A stretch of 64,000 bases of DNA from JAEUSG01 sp964590225 (GTDB lineage: Bacteria; Fibrobacterota; OXYB2-FULL-49-7; JAEUSG01). The translations under genes and the position numbers were made by a program. The notes under the pieces were generated by a model. It saw only the letters and a list, made by a program, of their open reading frames with translations, did no database searches and was not told the DNA's origin. The stretch lies in contig CAZPWS010000004.1 in the NCBI GenBank assembly GCA_964590225.1, positions 1 through 64,000 on the forward strand, in the 5' to 3' direction. This document shows, in pieces, positions 1-6,275 of this stretch (its first letter is position 1; every line of letters begins with the position of its first letter).

Positions 1-381
1 TGACTCGCTCTGTTTAGTCGTGAAATACTGTTGAGAACTTATGACTGTTGAGTTCCCTATAAGAGCATCCAGATTTTTTTCAATCTCTTTCCGCTTTATT
101 GCGCCGCTTAAAAAATCACCGGTAACTTTTCCATTAGCAAAAAACAAAAGCGTCGGGGATGATTTTATTCCAAGCGAAAGAGCCAATTCACGGTTTTCCT
201 GCCGAAAGATTTTAATGAATTTAACATCTTTACCATAAAGCGCACTTAACGGTTCAAACTTTGCGGCAAGTGCTTCACATGGAGGGCATTCGGTAGAATA
301 GAAATCAACAGCAACAAGTCCACCATTAATAACTTCACTCTCCCATTGTGCGGCATTAATATATTTAATGTATTCAGACAC
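1..381 (-). CDS. Thioredoxin-fold protein, CPPC active site (partial, 3' end outside window)
   Basis: Reading frame open for 127 codons from a GTG at 381 to the window edge, so the C-terminus is missing. A ribosome-binding site GGGAGGAG lies 5-8 bases before the GTG, and the start overlaps the stop of the radical SAM gene upstream by 8 bases, which argues for translational coupling. Residues 1-108 fit a thioredoxin fold: VDFYSTECPPCEAL carries a CxxC redox pair in the normal place and SSPTLLFF gives the cis-proline. No signal peptide is visible, so it should act in the cytoplasm. Sequence continues past the usual thioredoxin end (STVISSQQYF), so it may be the first domain of a larger protein such as a thioredoxin-flavoprotein reductase fusion; that cannot be seen here. 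Family sure, substrate unknown; the adjacent CcdA-like gene suggests it feeds electrons across the membrane. Confidence 0.85.
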   Translation of the reverse strand, partial: MSEYIKYINAAQWESEVINGGLVAVDFYSTECPPCEALAAKFEPLSALYGKDVKFIKIFRQENRELALSLGIKSSPTLLFFANGKVTGDFLSGAIKRKEIEKNLDALIGNSTVISSQQYFTTKQSES

Positions 382-1693
382 TTTTTATCTCCTCCCGAAA
401 ATAGAGTGCAGTTCCCATACCCACGAGTTCCTTTATCGGACGGCAATCAGGTGAGTTAAGCCTGCCTGTTTTATTTTTTGCGATAGAGGCACATCCTCCT
501 CCGCATGCAAGAGCTGATTCGCATTTGGAACATTCAGGAATCGAATAAATATCCCGTGATTCCCATTCTGAAACATGGCTATTATTAAGAGAAACCGAGG
601 GATAAAAGGAACCCAGCTGCTCTTCAGTTTTACCAACTGTGGCGGTACACGCAAAAATCCTGCCAGCTGAATCAAATGCCCATTCAGATTTGGTTCCAGG
701 ACAGGCGTCAAAGAGTGGATCTGGTAATCTGCCATTTTCGGAAAGAATTTTTATTACTGAAAAAGCTGGTTTATGAAAGGAAAGGATTTCTGGATTCGCA
801 GAAGCCAATTTATAAAGTTTTTCGTAAAGTGCTGCCCGGTCAAATAGATCTGATGGAGAGGACTGGCAATGGTGCAGCTCGTAATTTCTGCCAATCTGTG
901 TTTTAAACAGAGGATTTGTTGTCCATCCTTTATCTACTGCAAAGTTAGCAAGGTCAACTAAATTATCGATATTTTTTTTATCAACAACTACCCGTAAATT
1001 AACATTGTAACCATTTGCAAGGGAGAGATCTATTCCGTTAACAATTGAATTGAATGTTTCCCCTCCACCTTTAAGCGGTCGTCTGTTGTTATGAAATTCT
1101 TCGGTACCATCAAGCGTTATCTGTATCTCACGAATTATTCCACGACTAAGAATATCCCCGTATTGGGCAAGGTTGTAACCATTGGTTACTATTGCAACAG
1201 AAAGTTCTGCTTTGGCCGCTTTTTCAATAAAAAGTTTTATATACTCCATCTTTACAGCGCCGGACATAAGTGGTTCACCACCGAAGAGAGTTATATACTT
1301 CCTTCTATCGGAAAAAGATTTATTGATGTAATCAAAAAAGGCATCTAAAGCATTGATTGAGAGGTCGGGAGCCGCGGGCGCATACTGATCCTGAAAACAA
1401 TATGAACAGGCGAAGTTACAGCTATACCATGGGACAAAAAAGAGTTGTATTTCCTCTTTTTCGCGTGCATCTATAAACTCAAGATATTTCGTTCTGTATC
1501 GATTATTTTCCTCAGTTTCATCTACCCAGTAGTGTTTCTGGATAAATAAAGGATCCGTAGGTTCCCTGTTTTCCATAATTGCTGAAGCATCGCTAGGGGT
1601 AATGAGATCTGCTTCTCCCCATAATAAATTTACAATAATGTAGTTTTCAGAATCACTGATTCTTGACAATATATTATGAGAGGACCACTTCAC
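374..1693 (-). CDS. Radical SAM/SPASM protein, candidate peptide maturase
   Basis: The 439-residue protein has the radical SAM iron-sulfur motif C92-x3-C96-x2-C99 (CNFACSYC), GGEP at 138-141 for SAM binding, and a C-terminal SPASM-type cysteine set (C331, C349, C388, C391, C397, C401, C417) for auxiliary Fe-S clusters. The first 85 residues (MKWSSHNIL, YIIVNLLWG) resemble the leader-binding N-terminal segment of RiPP radical SAM maturases. Start is GTG after GGGGGTAAGTAA. The gene directly upstream is a 31-codon cysteine peptide (1716-1811), which makes it the obvious substrate candidate. A sulfatase-type maturase (anSME) is the main alternative, but no sulfatase is nearby. Radical SAM/SPASM is certain; peptide maturase is an inference from architecture and context. 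Confidence 0.88.
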   Translation of the reverse strand: MKWSSHNILSRISDSENYIIVNLLWGEADLITPSDASAIMENREPTDPLFIQKHYWVDETEENNRYRTKYLEFIDAREKEEIQLFFVPWYSCNFACSYCFQDQYAPAAPDLSINALDAFFDYINKSFSDRRKYITLFGGEPLMSGAVKMEYIKLFIEKAAKAELSVAIVTNGYNLAQYGDILSRGIIREIQITLDGTEEFHNNRRPLKGGGETFNSIVNGIDLSLANGYNVNLRVVVDKKNIDNLVDLANFAVDKGWTTNPLFKTQIGRNYELHHCQSSPSDLFDRAALYEKLYKLASANPEILSFHKPAFSVIKILSENGRLPDPLFDACPGTKSEWAFDSAGRIFACTATVGKTEEQLGSFYPSVSLNNSHVSEWESRDIYSIPECSKCESALACGGGCASIAKNKTGRLNSPDCRPIKELVGMGTALYFREEIKSV

Positions 1694-1715
1694 TTACTTA
1701 CCCCCAAAACCTTTT

Positions 1716-1811
1716 TTAATCGTGACAACCTACAACTGTGCTTGATATTTTAGCGCAACACTGAGCCTGAACTTTCTCTTCTTTCTTCTTTTTTACAATT
1801 AATGATTTCAT
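1716..1811 (-). CDS. 31-residue cysteine peptide, candidate RiPP precursor
   Basis: A short frame from ATG at 1811 to TAA at 1716-1718, filling the gap between the methyltransferase and radical SAM genes. It has a strong ribosome-binding site (AAAGGAGATAG, 8 bases before ATG). The peptide splits into a charged N-terminal half (MKSLIVKKKKEEKV, leader-like) and a polar C-terminal half (QAQCCAKISS then TVVGCHD) with Cys18, Cys19 and Cys29. Size, leader/core layout and its place beside a SPASM maturase fit a ribosomally made, post-translationally modified peptide. Alternatives are a metal- or metalloid-binding peptide or a chance frame. I do not recognise it as a member of a named precursor family. 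All three cysteines are TGT/TGC, so no selenocysteine readthrough is needed. Confidence 0.62.
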   Translation of the reverse strand: MKSLIVKKKKEEKVQAQCCAKISSTVVGCHD

Positions 1812-1829
1812 AAAAGCTATCTCCTTTGT

Positions 1830-2483
1830 TTATTGTTTGCAGCAACAACAGCTGCTTTTCTTTTTAAAACCCTGTATAGTGAAACTGGCCACTTCAATTT
1901 TCCCTTTAGTATATGGAGCGCTCTCTTCAATTATATTAACGGAAGAAAAACCACATTTTTTTAGCGTGTCTAAATATACTTCCTTTGTTACTGCTCCGGC
2001 CCAACACTCAGCAACGGCTGCAGGATCGTTGGAATACTCATATGGAACCTCTTTAATTGCGTATATGTCACTCACAACAAAACGGCCACCGTTCACAAGG
2101 ACGCGATATATCTCCGACCAAACGGCATATTTATCGGTAGCGTGGTTTAGAGTACAGTTTGATATTACCAAATTTACCCGTTCGTCAGGAATAGGAATTT
2201 TTTCAAGCGGCGACTCAAGAAATTCAGCATTCGTTACACCCATTTTGGCAGCAGTCTCTCTTGCTTTTTGCAGCATTCCTGATGCCACATCCTGCCCATA
2301 GACAAATCCATTTTCACCAACTGACTCAGAAAGCCGGATTACATCCGTTCCCCTGCCGCTACCAAGGTCGAGGCAGACCTCACCCTTCTTTGCTTCGGCA
2401 TAATTAATCGCCCCACCGCAAGAGAGGCAGCAGGCAGAATTTGCAAGTGCACTGTAGCGGGAATCTATCTCTTTTGTACTCAT
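1830..2483 (-). CDS. ArsM-like SAM-dependent methyltransferase with cysteine-rich tail
   Basis: The 217-residue class I methyltransferase has the SAM-binding loop LDLGSGRGTD (39-48) and the ArsM-family motifs ISNCTLNHATDK (C110) and AECWAGA (C160), matching two of the three cysteines that bind arsenite in arsenite methyltransferases. A CCxxC cluster sits at 18-22 and the protein ends in four consecutive cysteines (212-215). Arsenite S-adenosylmethyltransferases usually run 260-400 residues, so this one lacks the C-terminal extension. Substrate could be arsenite, another soft metal or metalloid, or a thiol on the neighbouring peptide. It lies 1 base downstream of the CcdA-like gene and 18 bases upstream of the cysteine peptide. 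The ArsM-like fold is clear; arsenic as the real substrate is unproven. Confidence 0.85.
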   Translation of the reverse strand: MSTKEIDSRYSALANSACCLSCGGAINYAEAKKGEVCLDLGSGRGTDVIRLSESVGENGFVYGQDVASGMLQKARETAAKMGVTNAEFLESPLEKIPIPDERVNLVISNCTLNHATDKYAVWSEIYRVLVNGGRFVVSDIYAIKEVPYEYSNDPAAVAECWAGAVTKEVYLDTLKKCGFSSVNIIEESAPYTKGKIEVASFTIQGFKKKSSCCCCKQ

Positions 2484-2484
2484 T

Positions 2485-3135
2485 TTAAAATCCTATTGTT
2501 CCTAAAAAAAGCATTCCTGACTTTAAAATTATCAAACCTATGATAATCAACAAAATGCCACTAATTACCGATATAATTCTCTGCTTGCCTGTAAGTGCAG
2601 ATATCCGTGAACGGAAAAAATGTGAAAAATATCCTGCGACAAGCAATGGCAGAGAAAAACCAATTGAGTAGATAAGCAAATAGAGTACTCCTGCCGCAGC
2701 AGAACCTTTTGAAGCAACCATAGCAAGTACGCTGCCGAGAATGGGACCAACACATGGTATCCATACAAGTCCAAGAATAAACCCAAGAAAAAATCCATTA
2801 AGCCGTCCTCGCGACTTGGAGGCGATTGAAGAAAAGAAGGAGATGGTTTTAAATGGATTAATATTGAAGGCAAGCAGCAGGCCAGAAACTATGATAAGAA
2901 TTGCAACGATTTTTTCAATTTTAAAAATCAGCGTTCCGATAAATGCCCCAAAGAGAGACGATAAAACTCCCATTGTAATAAACGAAAGTGTCAATCCCGA
3001 AACTATTAAAAGCGGACGAAGTTTATGGTCGTTCTCACCACCTGCTACAACAATAGGTACTACAGGAAGCACGCATGGCGACAATATGCTTAAGAAGCCT
3101 GCACCGAACACCATTAGTAAGGTGAGATTTTCCAT
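2485..3135 (-). CDS. CcdA-type transmembrane thiol-disulfide carrier
   Basis: A 216-residue membrane protein with about six hydrophobic segments. The CcdA/DsbD-beta signature cysteines lie in LSPCVLPVVP (residue 21) and WIPCVGPILG (near 127). This family passes electrons from cytoplasmic thioredoxin to a thioredoxin-like acceptor outside the inner membrane. Its neighbours supply both partners: a CPPC thioredoxin downstream (1-381) and an exported thioredoxin-like protein immediately upstream (3138-3491, 2 bases away). No cytochrome c maturation genes are near, so a cytochrome c role is less likely than service to this locus. Family assignment is firm. Confidence 0.9.
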   Translation of the reverse strand: MENLTLLMVFGAGFLSILSPCVLPVVPIVVAGGENDHKLRPLLIVSGLTLSFITMGVLSSLFGAFIGTLIFKIEKIVAILIIVSGLLLAFNINPFKTISFFSSIASKSRGRLNGFFLGFILGLVWIPCVGPILGSVLAMVASKGSAAAGVLYLLIYSIGFSLPLLVAGYFSHFFRSRISALTGKQRIISVISGILLIIIGLIILKSGMLFLGTIGF

Positions 3136-3137
3136 GA

Positions 3138-3491
3138 TTATTTTGAAATTTTCTTTATCTGCTCAAGTATTGTTTTACCGCTCTGAACTCCCGGGGCATA
3201 TCTATAAAGCTCCTTGCCACTGCTATCCGCAATTATCATCATTGGAAGCCCTCGGATACCCCATATGCCAAACTTTGCCCTGTCTGCCTGATTATTTGTG
3301 CTAATATATTCAATTTTAACGAGTGGTTTAAGTGAATCTGAAATGCCATCAACAATTTCGATTTGCCGCTGGCAAGGTGCTCCAAGTGGATTAATGAAAA
3401 ACAACAAAGTTTTATCAGGCTTTTTATCAGCAGCACTTAACATAACGACGAAGATTGCTACAATGAAAAAAACTACTTTTTTAATAAACAT
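3138..3491 (-). CDS. Exported thioredoxin-like protein with a single active-site cysteine
   Basis: The 117-residue protein starts with a lysine-containing hydrophobic segment (MFIKKVVFFIVAIFVVML), a signal peptide or anchor, so the domain lies in the periplasm. The fold is thioredoxin: LLFFINPLGAPCQRQ at 30-43 and the cis-proline region GIRGLPMMIIAD. The first cysteine of the usual CxxC is replaced by glycine (GAPC), leaving Cys40 alone. It therefore cannot form an internal disulfide at that site and would need another thiol partner, or act by mixed disulfide or thiol binding. It lies 2 bases upstream of the CcdA-like gene, the expected reductant. Fold assignment good, function inferred. Confidence 0.8.
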   Translation of the reverse strand: MFIKKVVFFIVAIFVVMLSAADKKPDKTLLFFINPLGAPCQRQIEIVDGISDSLKPLVKIEYISTNNQADRAKFGIWGIRGLPMMIIADSSGKELYRYAPGVQSGKTILEQIKKISK

Positions 3492-3516
3492 TTTTTTGGT
3501 TCCTTAGTTTAAAAAA

Positions 3517-3681
3517 TTATGAAGGCATTCCCGTAAACAGAAACCCCATCAAACCACCATAAAGCATGCTGCTAAATGGACTCGAAGTTATAGGACACGC
3601 TCCGCTTGAGCAACCGACCAGTTTGTAATAAATAAATCCAAGTGCGGCACCAATTACTACACCCAAGACTGTCTTAATCAT
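3517..3681 (-). CDS. DUF6132 family small membrane protein
   Basis: A 54-residue frame from ATG at 3681 with GGAGGCGGA just before it. It has a glycine-rich hydrophobic segment (MIKTVLGVVIGAALGF), a cysteine motif (VGCSSGACPITSSPF) and a second hydrophobic segment (LYGGLMGFLF). The GCxSGxCPITSxP pattern is that of the DUF6132 family, tiny membrane proteins often linked to rhodanese, YHS or thioredoxin genes. It is the first gene after the operator-like site at 3700-3711 and so probably the first gene of the operon. Function is unknown; the two cysteines could bind a metal or take part in thiol exchange. Confidence 0.8.
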   Translation of the reverse strand: MIKTVLGVVIGAALGFIYYKLVGCSSGACPITSSPFSSMLYGGLMGFLFTGMPS

Positions 3682-3699
3682 TCCGCCTCCATTATATTG

Positions 3700-3711
3700 A
3701 TATTCTAATAT
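3700..3711 (-). promoter_or_regulatory. Probable ArsR-family operator before the DUF6132-led operon
   Basis: ATATTCTAATAT, 19 bases upstream of the DUF6132 start codon. It differs by one base from the perfect palindrome at 4004-4015 in front of the arsR-type gene. Two such dyads, one per transcription unit, fit a shared repressor site. The match is read directly; binding is inference. Confidence 0.5.
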
Positions 3712-3733
3712 TCATATATATCACCTAAAAAAA

Positions 3734-3997
3734 CTATTTCAATGCCTCAACTAACTTAACTGCATCCTCGCTAACAACTGAATAAAATATCTGGTTACCA
3801 TCCCTATGAGATACAATTACCCCTGCCGACTTTAATATATTCAAATGCTGTGAAACTGTTGGCTGTGGCACTCCAATACAATCGACCATTTCGGCTACAT
3901 TTCTCTCACCAGTAATCAAACCTTCCACAATACAAAATCTAATAGGATGTGCTAAGGCCTTAATTAATGCCGCTTTGGACTCGTGCTCTTTTTTCAT
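3734..3997 (-). CDS. ArsR/SmtB-family winged-helix repressor
   Basis: The 87-residue protein is an ArsR-type helix-turn-helix with KALAHPIRFCIVEGL, then the recognition region VPQPTVSQHLNILKSAGV and the wing SHRDGNQIFYSVV. The family represses its operon until a metal, metalloid or reactive sulfur species binds. The classical arsenite motif CxC in helix 3 is missing; instead there is Cys22 in helix 2 and Cys40 just before the recognition helix, so the inducer is uncertain and could be a thiol-reactive agent. It is transcribed in the same direction as the cysteine-peptide operon and separated from it by 52 bases containing an operator-like dyad. Confidence 0.9.
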   Translation of the reverse strand: MKKEHESKAALIKALAHPIRFCIVEGLITGERNVAEMVDCIGVPQPTVSQHLNILKSAGVIVSHRDGNQIFYSVVSEDAVKLVEALK

Positions 3998-4003
3998 ATT
4001 AGT

Positions 4004-4015
4004 ATATTCGAATAT
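4004..4015 (-). promoter_or_regulatory. Palindromic operator before the arsR-type gene
   Basis: ATATTCGAATAT is a perfect 12-bp palindrome, 6 bases upstream of the arsR-type start codon in a very AT-rich stretch rich in TATAAT-like sequence. The near-identical copy at 3700-3711 supports autoregulation plus operon control by the same repressor. Confidence 0.5.
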
Positions 4016-4065
4016 TAATATAATATATTTCTACTGAAAAAACAATGAAATATTTTAATTGATAG

Positions 4066-4725
4066 TTAAATAGAGGTTCTAAGTAATTTTTCGGCCAACA
4101 GCACTGAATTTCTTAGGACAATCGGAACATCGCTATCGGCAACTCCACAGCCAAGCATAATTTTCCGTGCAAGCGTTTCAGAAATAAAATCGGAATCGGT
4201 ATGAGCATCGTTGTTAAACACAACTGTTGCACCAGCCAACTTTGCCATTTTATAAACATGACCATTTGTGTAACAGTGTCCTTTTTTTGAGGTTAGCTCG
4301 AGCGCAACCCCTTTTTCTGCCGCAAATTCGGCTTCCTCTTCAGTTATTAAACCAGGATGACAAAGTATATCAACTCCAGCGTCAATGGCAGCCATATTTG
4401 TTCCCGCAAAAACCGGCTCTACAATGGTTTCACCATGAACATTAACAATATCTGCGCCAAGTTCCCTTGCCCGTGCTACAAGTTCCGCAATCGACTCAGG
4501 CAGCACATGGGTTAATTCTACACCACAGAGTACTTTTGTTTCATTTACTTCGTTGTTGGTATCTGCAAACCTTCGTATTGCAGGAATAAAGATTTCAAGT
4601 GATGAAGCATCAGCATGGTCAGTTATTGCAACCACAGAGTAGCCTCTTACCTGCGCCTGCCGTATGTGTTCCGCTGGGTTTAAATGACCATCAGAGAACT
4701 GCGTATGTGTATGTAAATCAATCAT
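4066..4725 (-). CDS. PHP-domain phosphoesterase
   Basis: The 219-residue protein begins with the PHP metal-binding motif DLHTHTQFSDG and carries further ligands in TDHAD, GVEL, NVHGE, LCHPG and FNNDAH, the usual order of a trinuclear metal site. Relatives include histidinol-phosphatase-like and nucleotide phosphoesterases; the closest pattern is the small histidinol phosphate phosphatase-type group. Ribosome-binding site AGGAG lies 11 bases before ATG. It follows the Nif3-like gene by 26 bases, so the two are probably co-transcribed. No histidine pathway genes lie near, so the substrate stays open. Confidence 0.85.
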   Translation of the reverse strand: MIDLHTHTQFSDGHLNPAEHIRQAQVRGYSVVAITDHADASSLEIFIPAIRRFADTNNEVNETKVLCGVELTHVLPESIAELVARARELGADIVNVHGETIVEPVFAGTNMAAIDAGVDILCHPGLITEEEAEFAAEKGVALELTSKKGHCYTNGHVYKMAKLAGATVVFNNDAHTDSDFISETLARKIMLGCGVADSDVPIVLRNSVLLAEKLLRTSI

Positions 4726-4751
4726 TTATAACAATCTCCTAGTGTTGTTTA

Positions 4752-5516
4752 TCAGATATTGACCGGCAGATCAATAAACTCTGTTTCGAGAGAATAATTC
4801 TCTTTTATCCACTCCGCCAAACCCTGTACCCCAAACCTCTCCGAAGCGTAATGGCCCACGGCGCAATAAAGCAGCTGTTCCTCTTCAGAAACCCTTACCA
4901 CAAATTCACTTGCCTCTCCTGTAATTAATGCATTCATTTTCTTAGATACAGCTTCATGAACGCACTCGGCCGCTCCACCGGATACAACAGCTACCGTTGA
5001 GATTGGATTATCACAATCAGCAGTTGATCCATAAAAAGAGATATCACGCTTGAAAACTTGTTTTAAACGCCTTGCAAAATCCTTGACCGCAAAATTTTTA
5101 GGTAACTTGCCCGCAAAACCAATAGCCCTACCCTTATAGTCACCAAATGGTTGAATATTTTCCAGTTTAAGTAATTGCGCTATCGCAATATTGTTCCCAA
5201 ATCTTGGATGAACATCGAGAGGCAAATGATACGCAGCAAGTGAAATACTATTTTTAAAGAGCGCACTAATCCTTTTTTTAAGATTGCCGCAAATAACAGG
5301 TGACTGTGAATTCCAAAACAACCCATGATGCACAATGATTAGGTCGGCTTTCCGCTTCGCTGCCTCTTTAAAGAGCAGCTCCGAAGCCGAAACTGACACT
5401 ACCACCTTTTTAACTACCGCCCTACCCTCAAATTGGAGCCCATTGGGACAGTAATCCTTTATTACGGACGATTGCAGTTCACGATCAATTGAGGTAATTA
5501 ATAAATCTCTATCCAT
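4752..5516 (-). CDS. Nif3-like dinuclear metal centre protein (GTP cyclohydrolase I type 2 family)
   Basis: Start chosen at ATG 5516 (MDRDLLITS), which gives a normal length of 254 residues; an in-frame extension upstream to 5567 runs into the divergent promoter region. Conserved features are YCPNGLQFEG, DLIIVHHGLFW (metal-binding HHG), AAYHLPLDVHPRFGNN and the C-terminal VGHYASERFGV (metal-binding HxxxE region). Nif3/NIF3L1 proteins form hexameric toroids with a two-metal site; the enzymatic role is not settled. It lies upstream of the PHP gene in the same direction. Confidence 0.9.
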   Translation of the reverse strand: MDRDLLITSIDRELQSSVIKDYCPNGLQFEGRAVVKKVVVSVSASELLFKEAAKRKADLIIVHHGLFWNSQSPVICGNLKKRISALFKNSISLAAYHLPLDVHPRFGNNIAIAQLLKLENIQPFGDYKGRAIGFAGKLPKNFAVKDFARRLKQVFKRDISFYGSTADCDNPISTVAVVSGGAAECVHEAVSKKMNALITGEASEFVVRVSEEEQLLYCAVGHYASERFGVQGLAEWIKENYSLETEFIDLPVNI

Positions 5517-5555
5517 GCTTTGCAAATATACATTTCTTTTGCTATATTTACTAAC

Positions 5556-6224
5556 ATGATTAAGCAATGCTTGGTTATTTTCTTCCTCTCTGCTAAGGTT
5601 TTTCTCTACGAATCTTACTTAATAAAACTCCCGAACAATCAGTACATAAAAACCGACGGTTTAACGAGCTGTCAAATATGCCATTTTCAGGCAACTCCTA
5701 CAGTTGGGAACAGTGGCCGGAACAATTTTGGACGGGATTTCGCTCTTAATGGCCGCTGCTGGAATGTTTCTCTTGCATTGTTAGATTCCGATGGTGACGG
5801 CTACGATAACGCAACTGAATTACGCTGCAATTCCTACGAATGCAAGTCATACACCGTTGAATGTGGCACAAACTATTTCAAGGCCACAAATCCTGGCGAT
5901 GGATCGGTTTACCCCACAACCTCAACGGAGCACAGCCAAATCACTTATATCGCGCAAGAATACATTAAACCATCACCCAACCCGTTTAACCCGACAACCA
6001 AAATTTACTTCCATCTTGCCGGATCAAATGGAATGGTTTCTCTGCAAATCATTAACTCCCGTGGTGTTGTGGTCAGAAATATCAGCACCCATTTTAACGG
6101 AGAGGGATACGCGTATTGGAATGGGCGAGACGACAACAATAAGCCATTGTCGGCAGGAATTTACACTGTTACCGCAAGAGCTCACACAAAAAGAATAAGT
6201 ACAAAACTCATTCTTAATCGATAA
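5556..6224 (+). CDS. Secreted temptin-like protein with C-terminal sorting domain
   Basis: Start chosen at ATG 5556 (MIKQCLVIFFLS), giving a short signal peptide; 222 residues. The N-terminal part has TSCQICHF followed by GRNNFGRDFALNG, the pattern of temptin-like Cys/Ca domains, then LDSDGDGYDNATELR, a calcium-binding DxDxDG loop. The C-terminal 80 residues start with PSPNPFNPTTKIYFHL and end in TKLILNR, a FlgD-like/T9SS type A sorting domain typical of FCB-group bacteria. It should be exported and cleaved or anchored at the surface. The CxxCH could in principle bind heme, but the temptin fit explains it better. Role unknown. Confidence 0.8.
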   Translation: MIKQCLVIFFLSAKVFLYESYLIKLPNNQYIKTDGLTSCQICHFQATPTVGNSGRNNFGRDFALNGRCWNVSLALLDSDGDGYDNATELRCNSYECKSYTVECGTNYFKATNPGDGSVYPTTSTEHSQITYIAQEYIKPSPNPFNPTTKIYFHLAGSNGMVSLQIINSRGVVVRNISTHFNGEGYAYWNGRDDNNKPLSAGIYTVTARAHTKRISTKLILNR

Positions 6225-6275
6225 CAGGTTCTGAAATAGTTATATTCTTGACGCATACCACTAATAAGGAAGTTT

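Noticed and set aside
1716..1811. Selenocysteine-containing peptide
   Set aside because: All cysteine positions use TGT/TGC and no in-frame TGA is needed; a Sec-type peptide is not supported.
1837..2301. 154-codon plus-strand frame antisense to the methyltransferase
   Set aside because: Mirror of a well-conserved methyltransferase on the other strand; no independent support.
2741..3304. 187-codon plus-strand frame antisense to the CcdA-like gene
   Set aside because: The minus strand encodes a firm CcdA-type protein with its signature cysteines; no support for the other strand.
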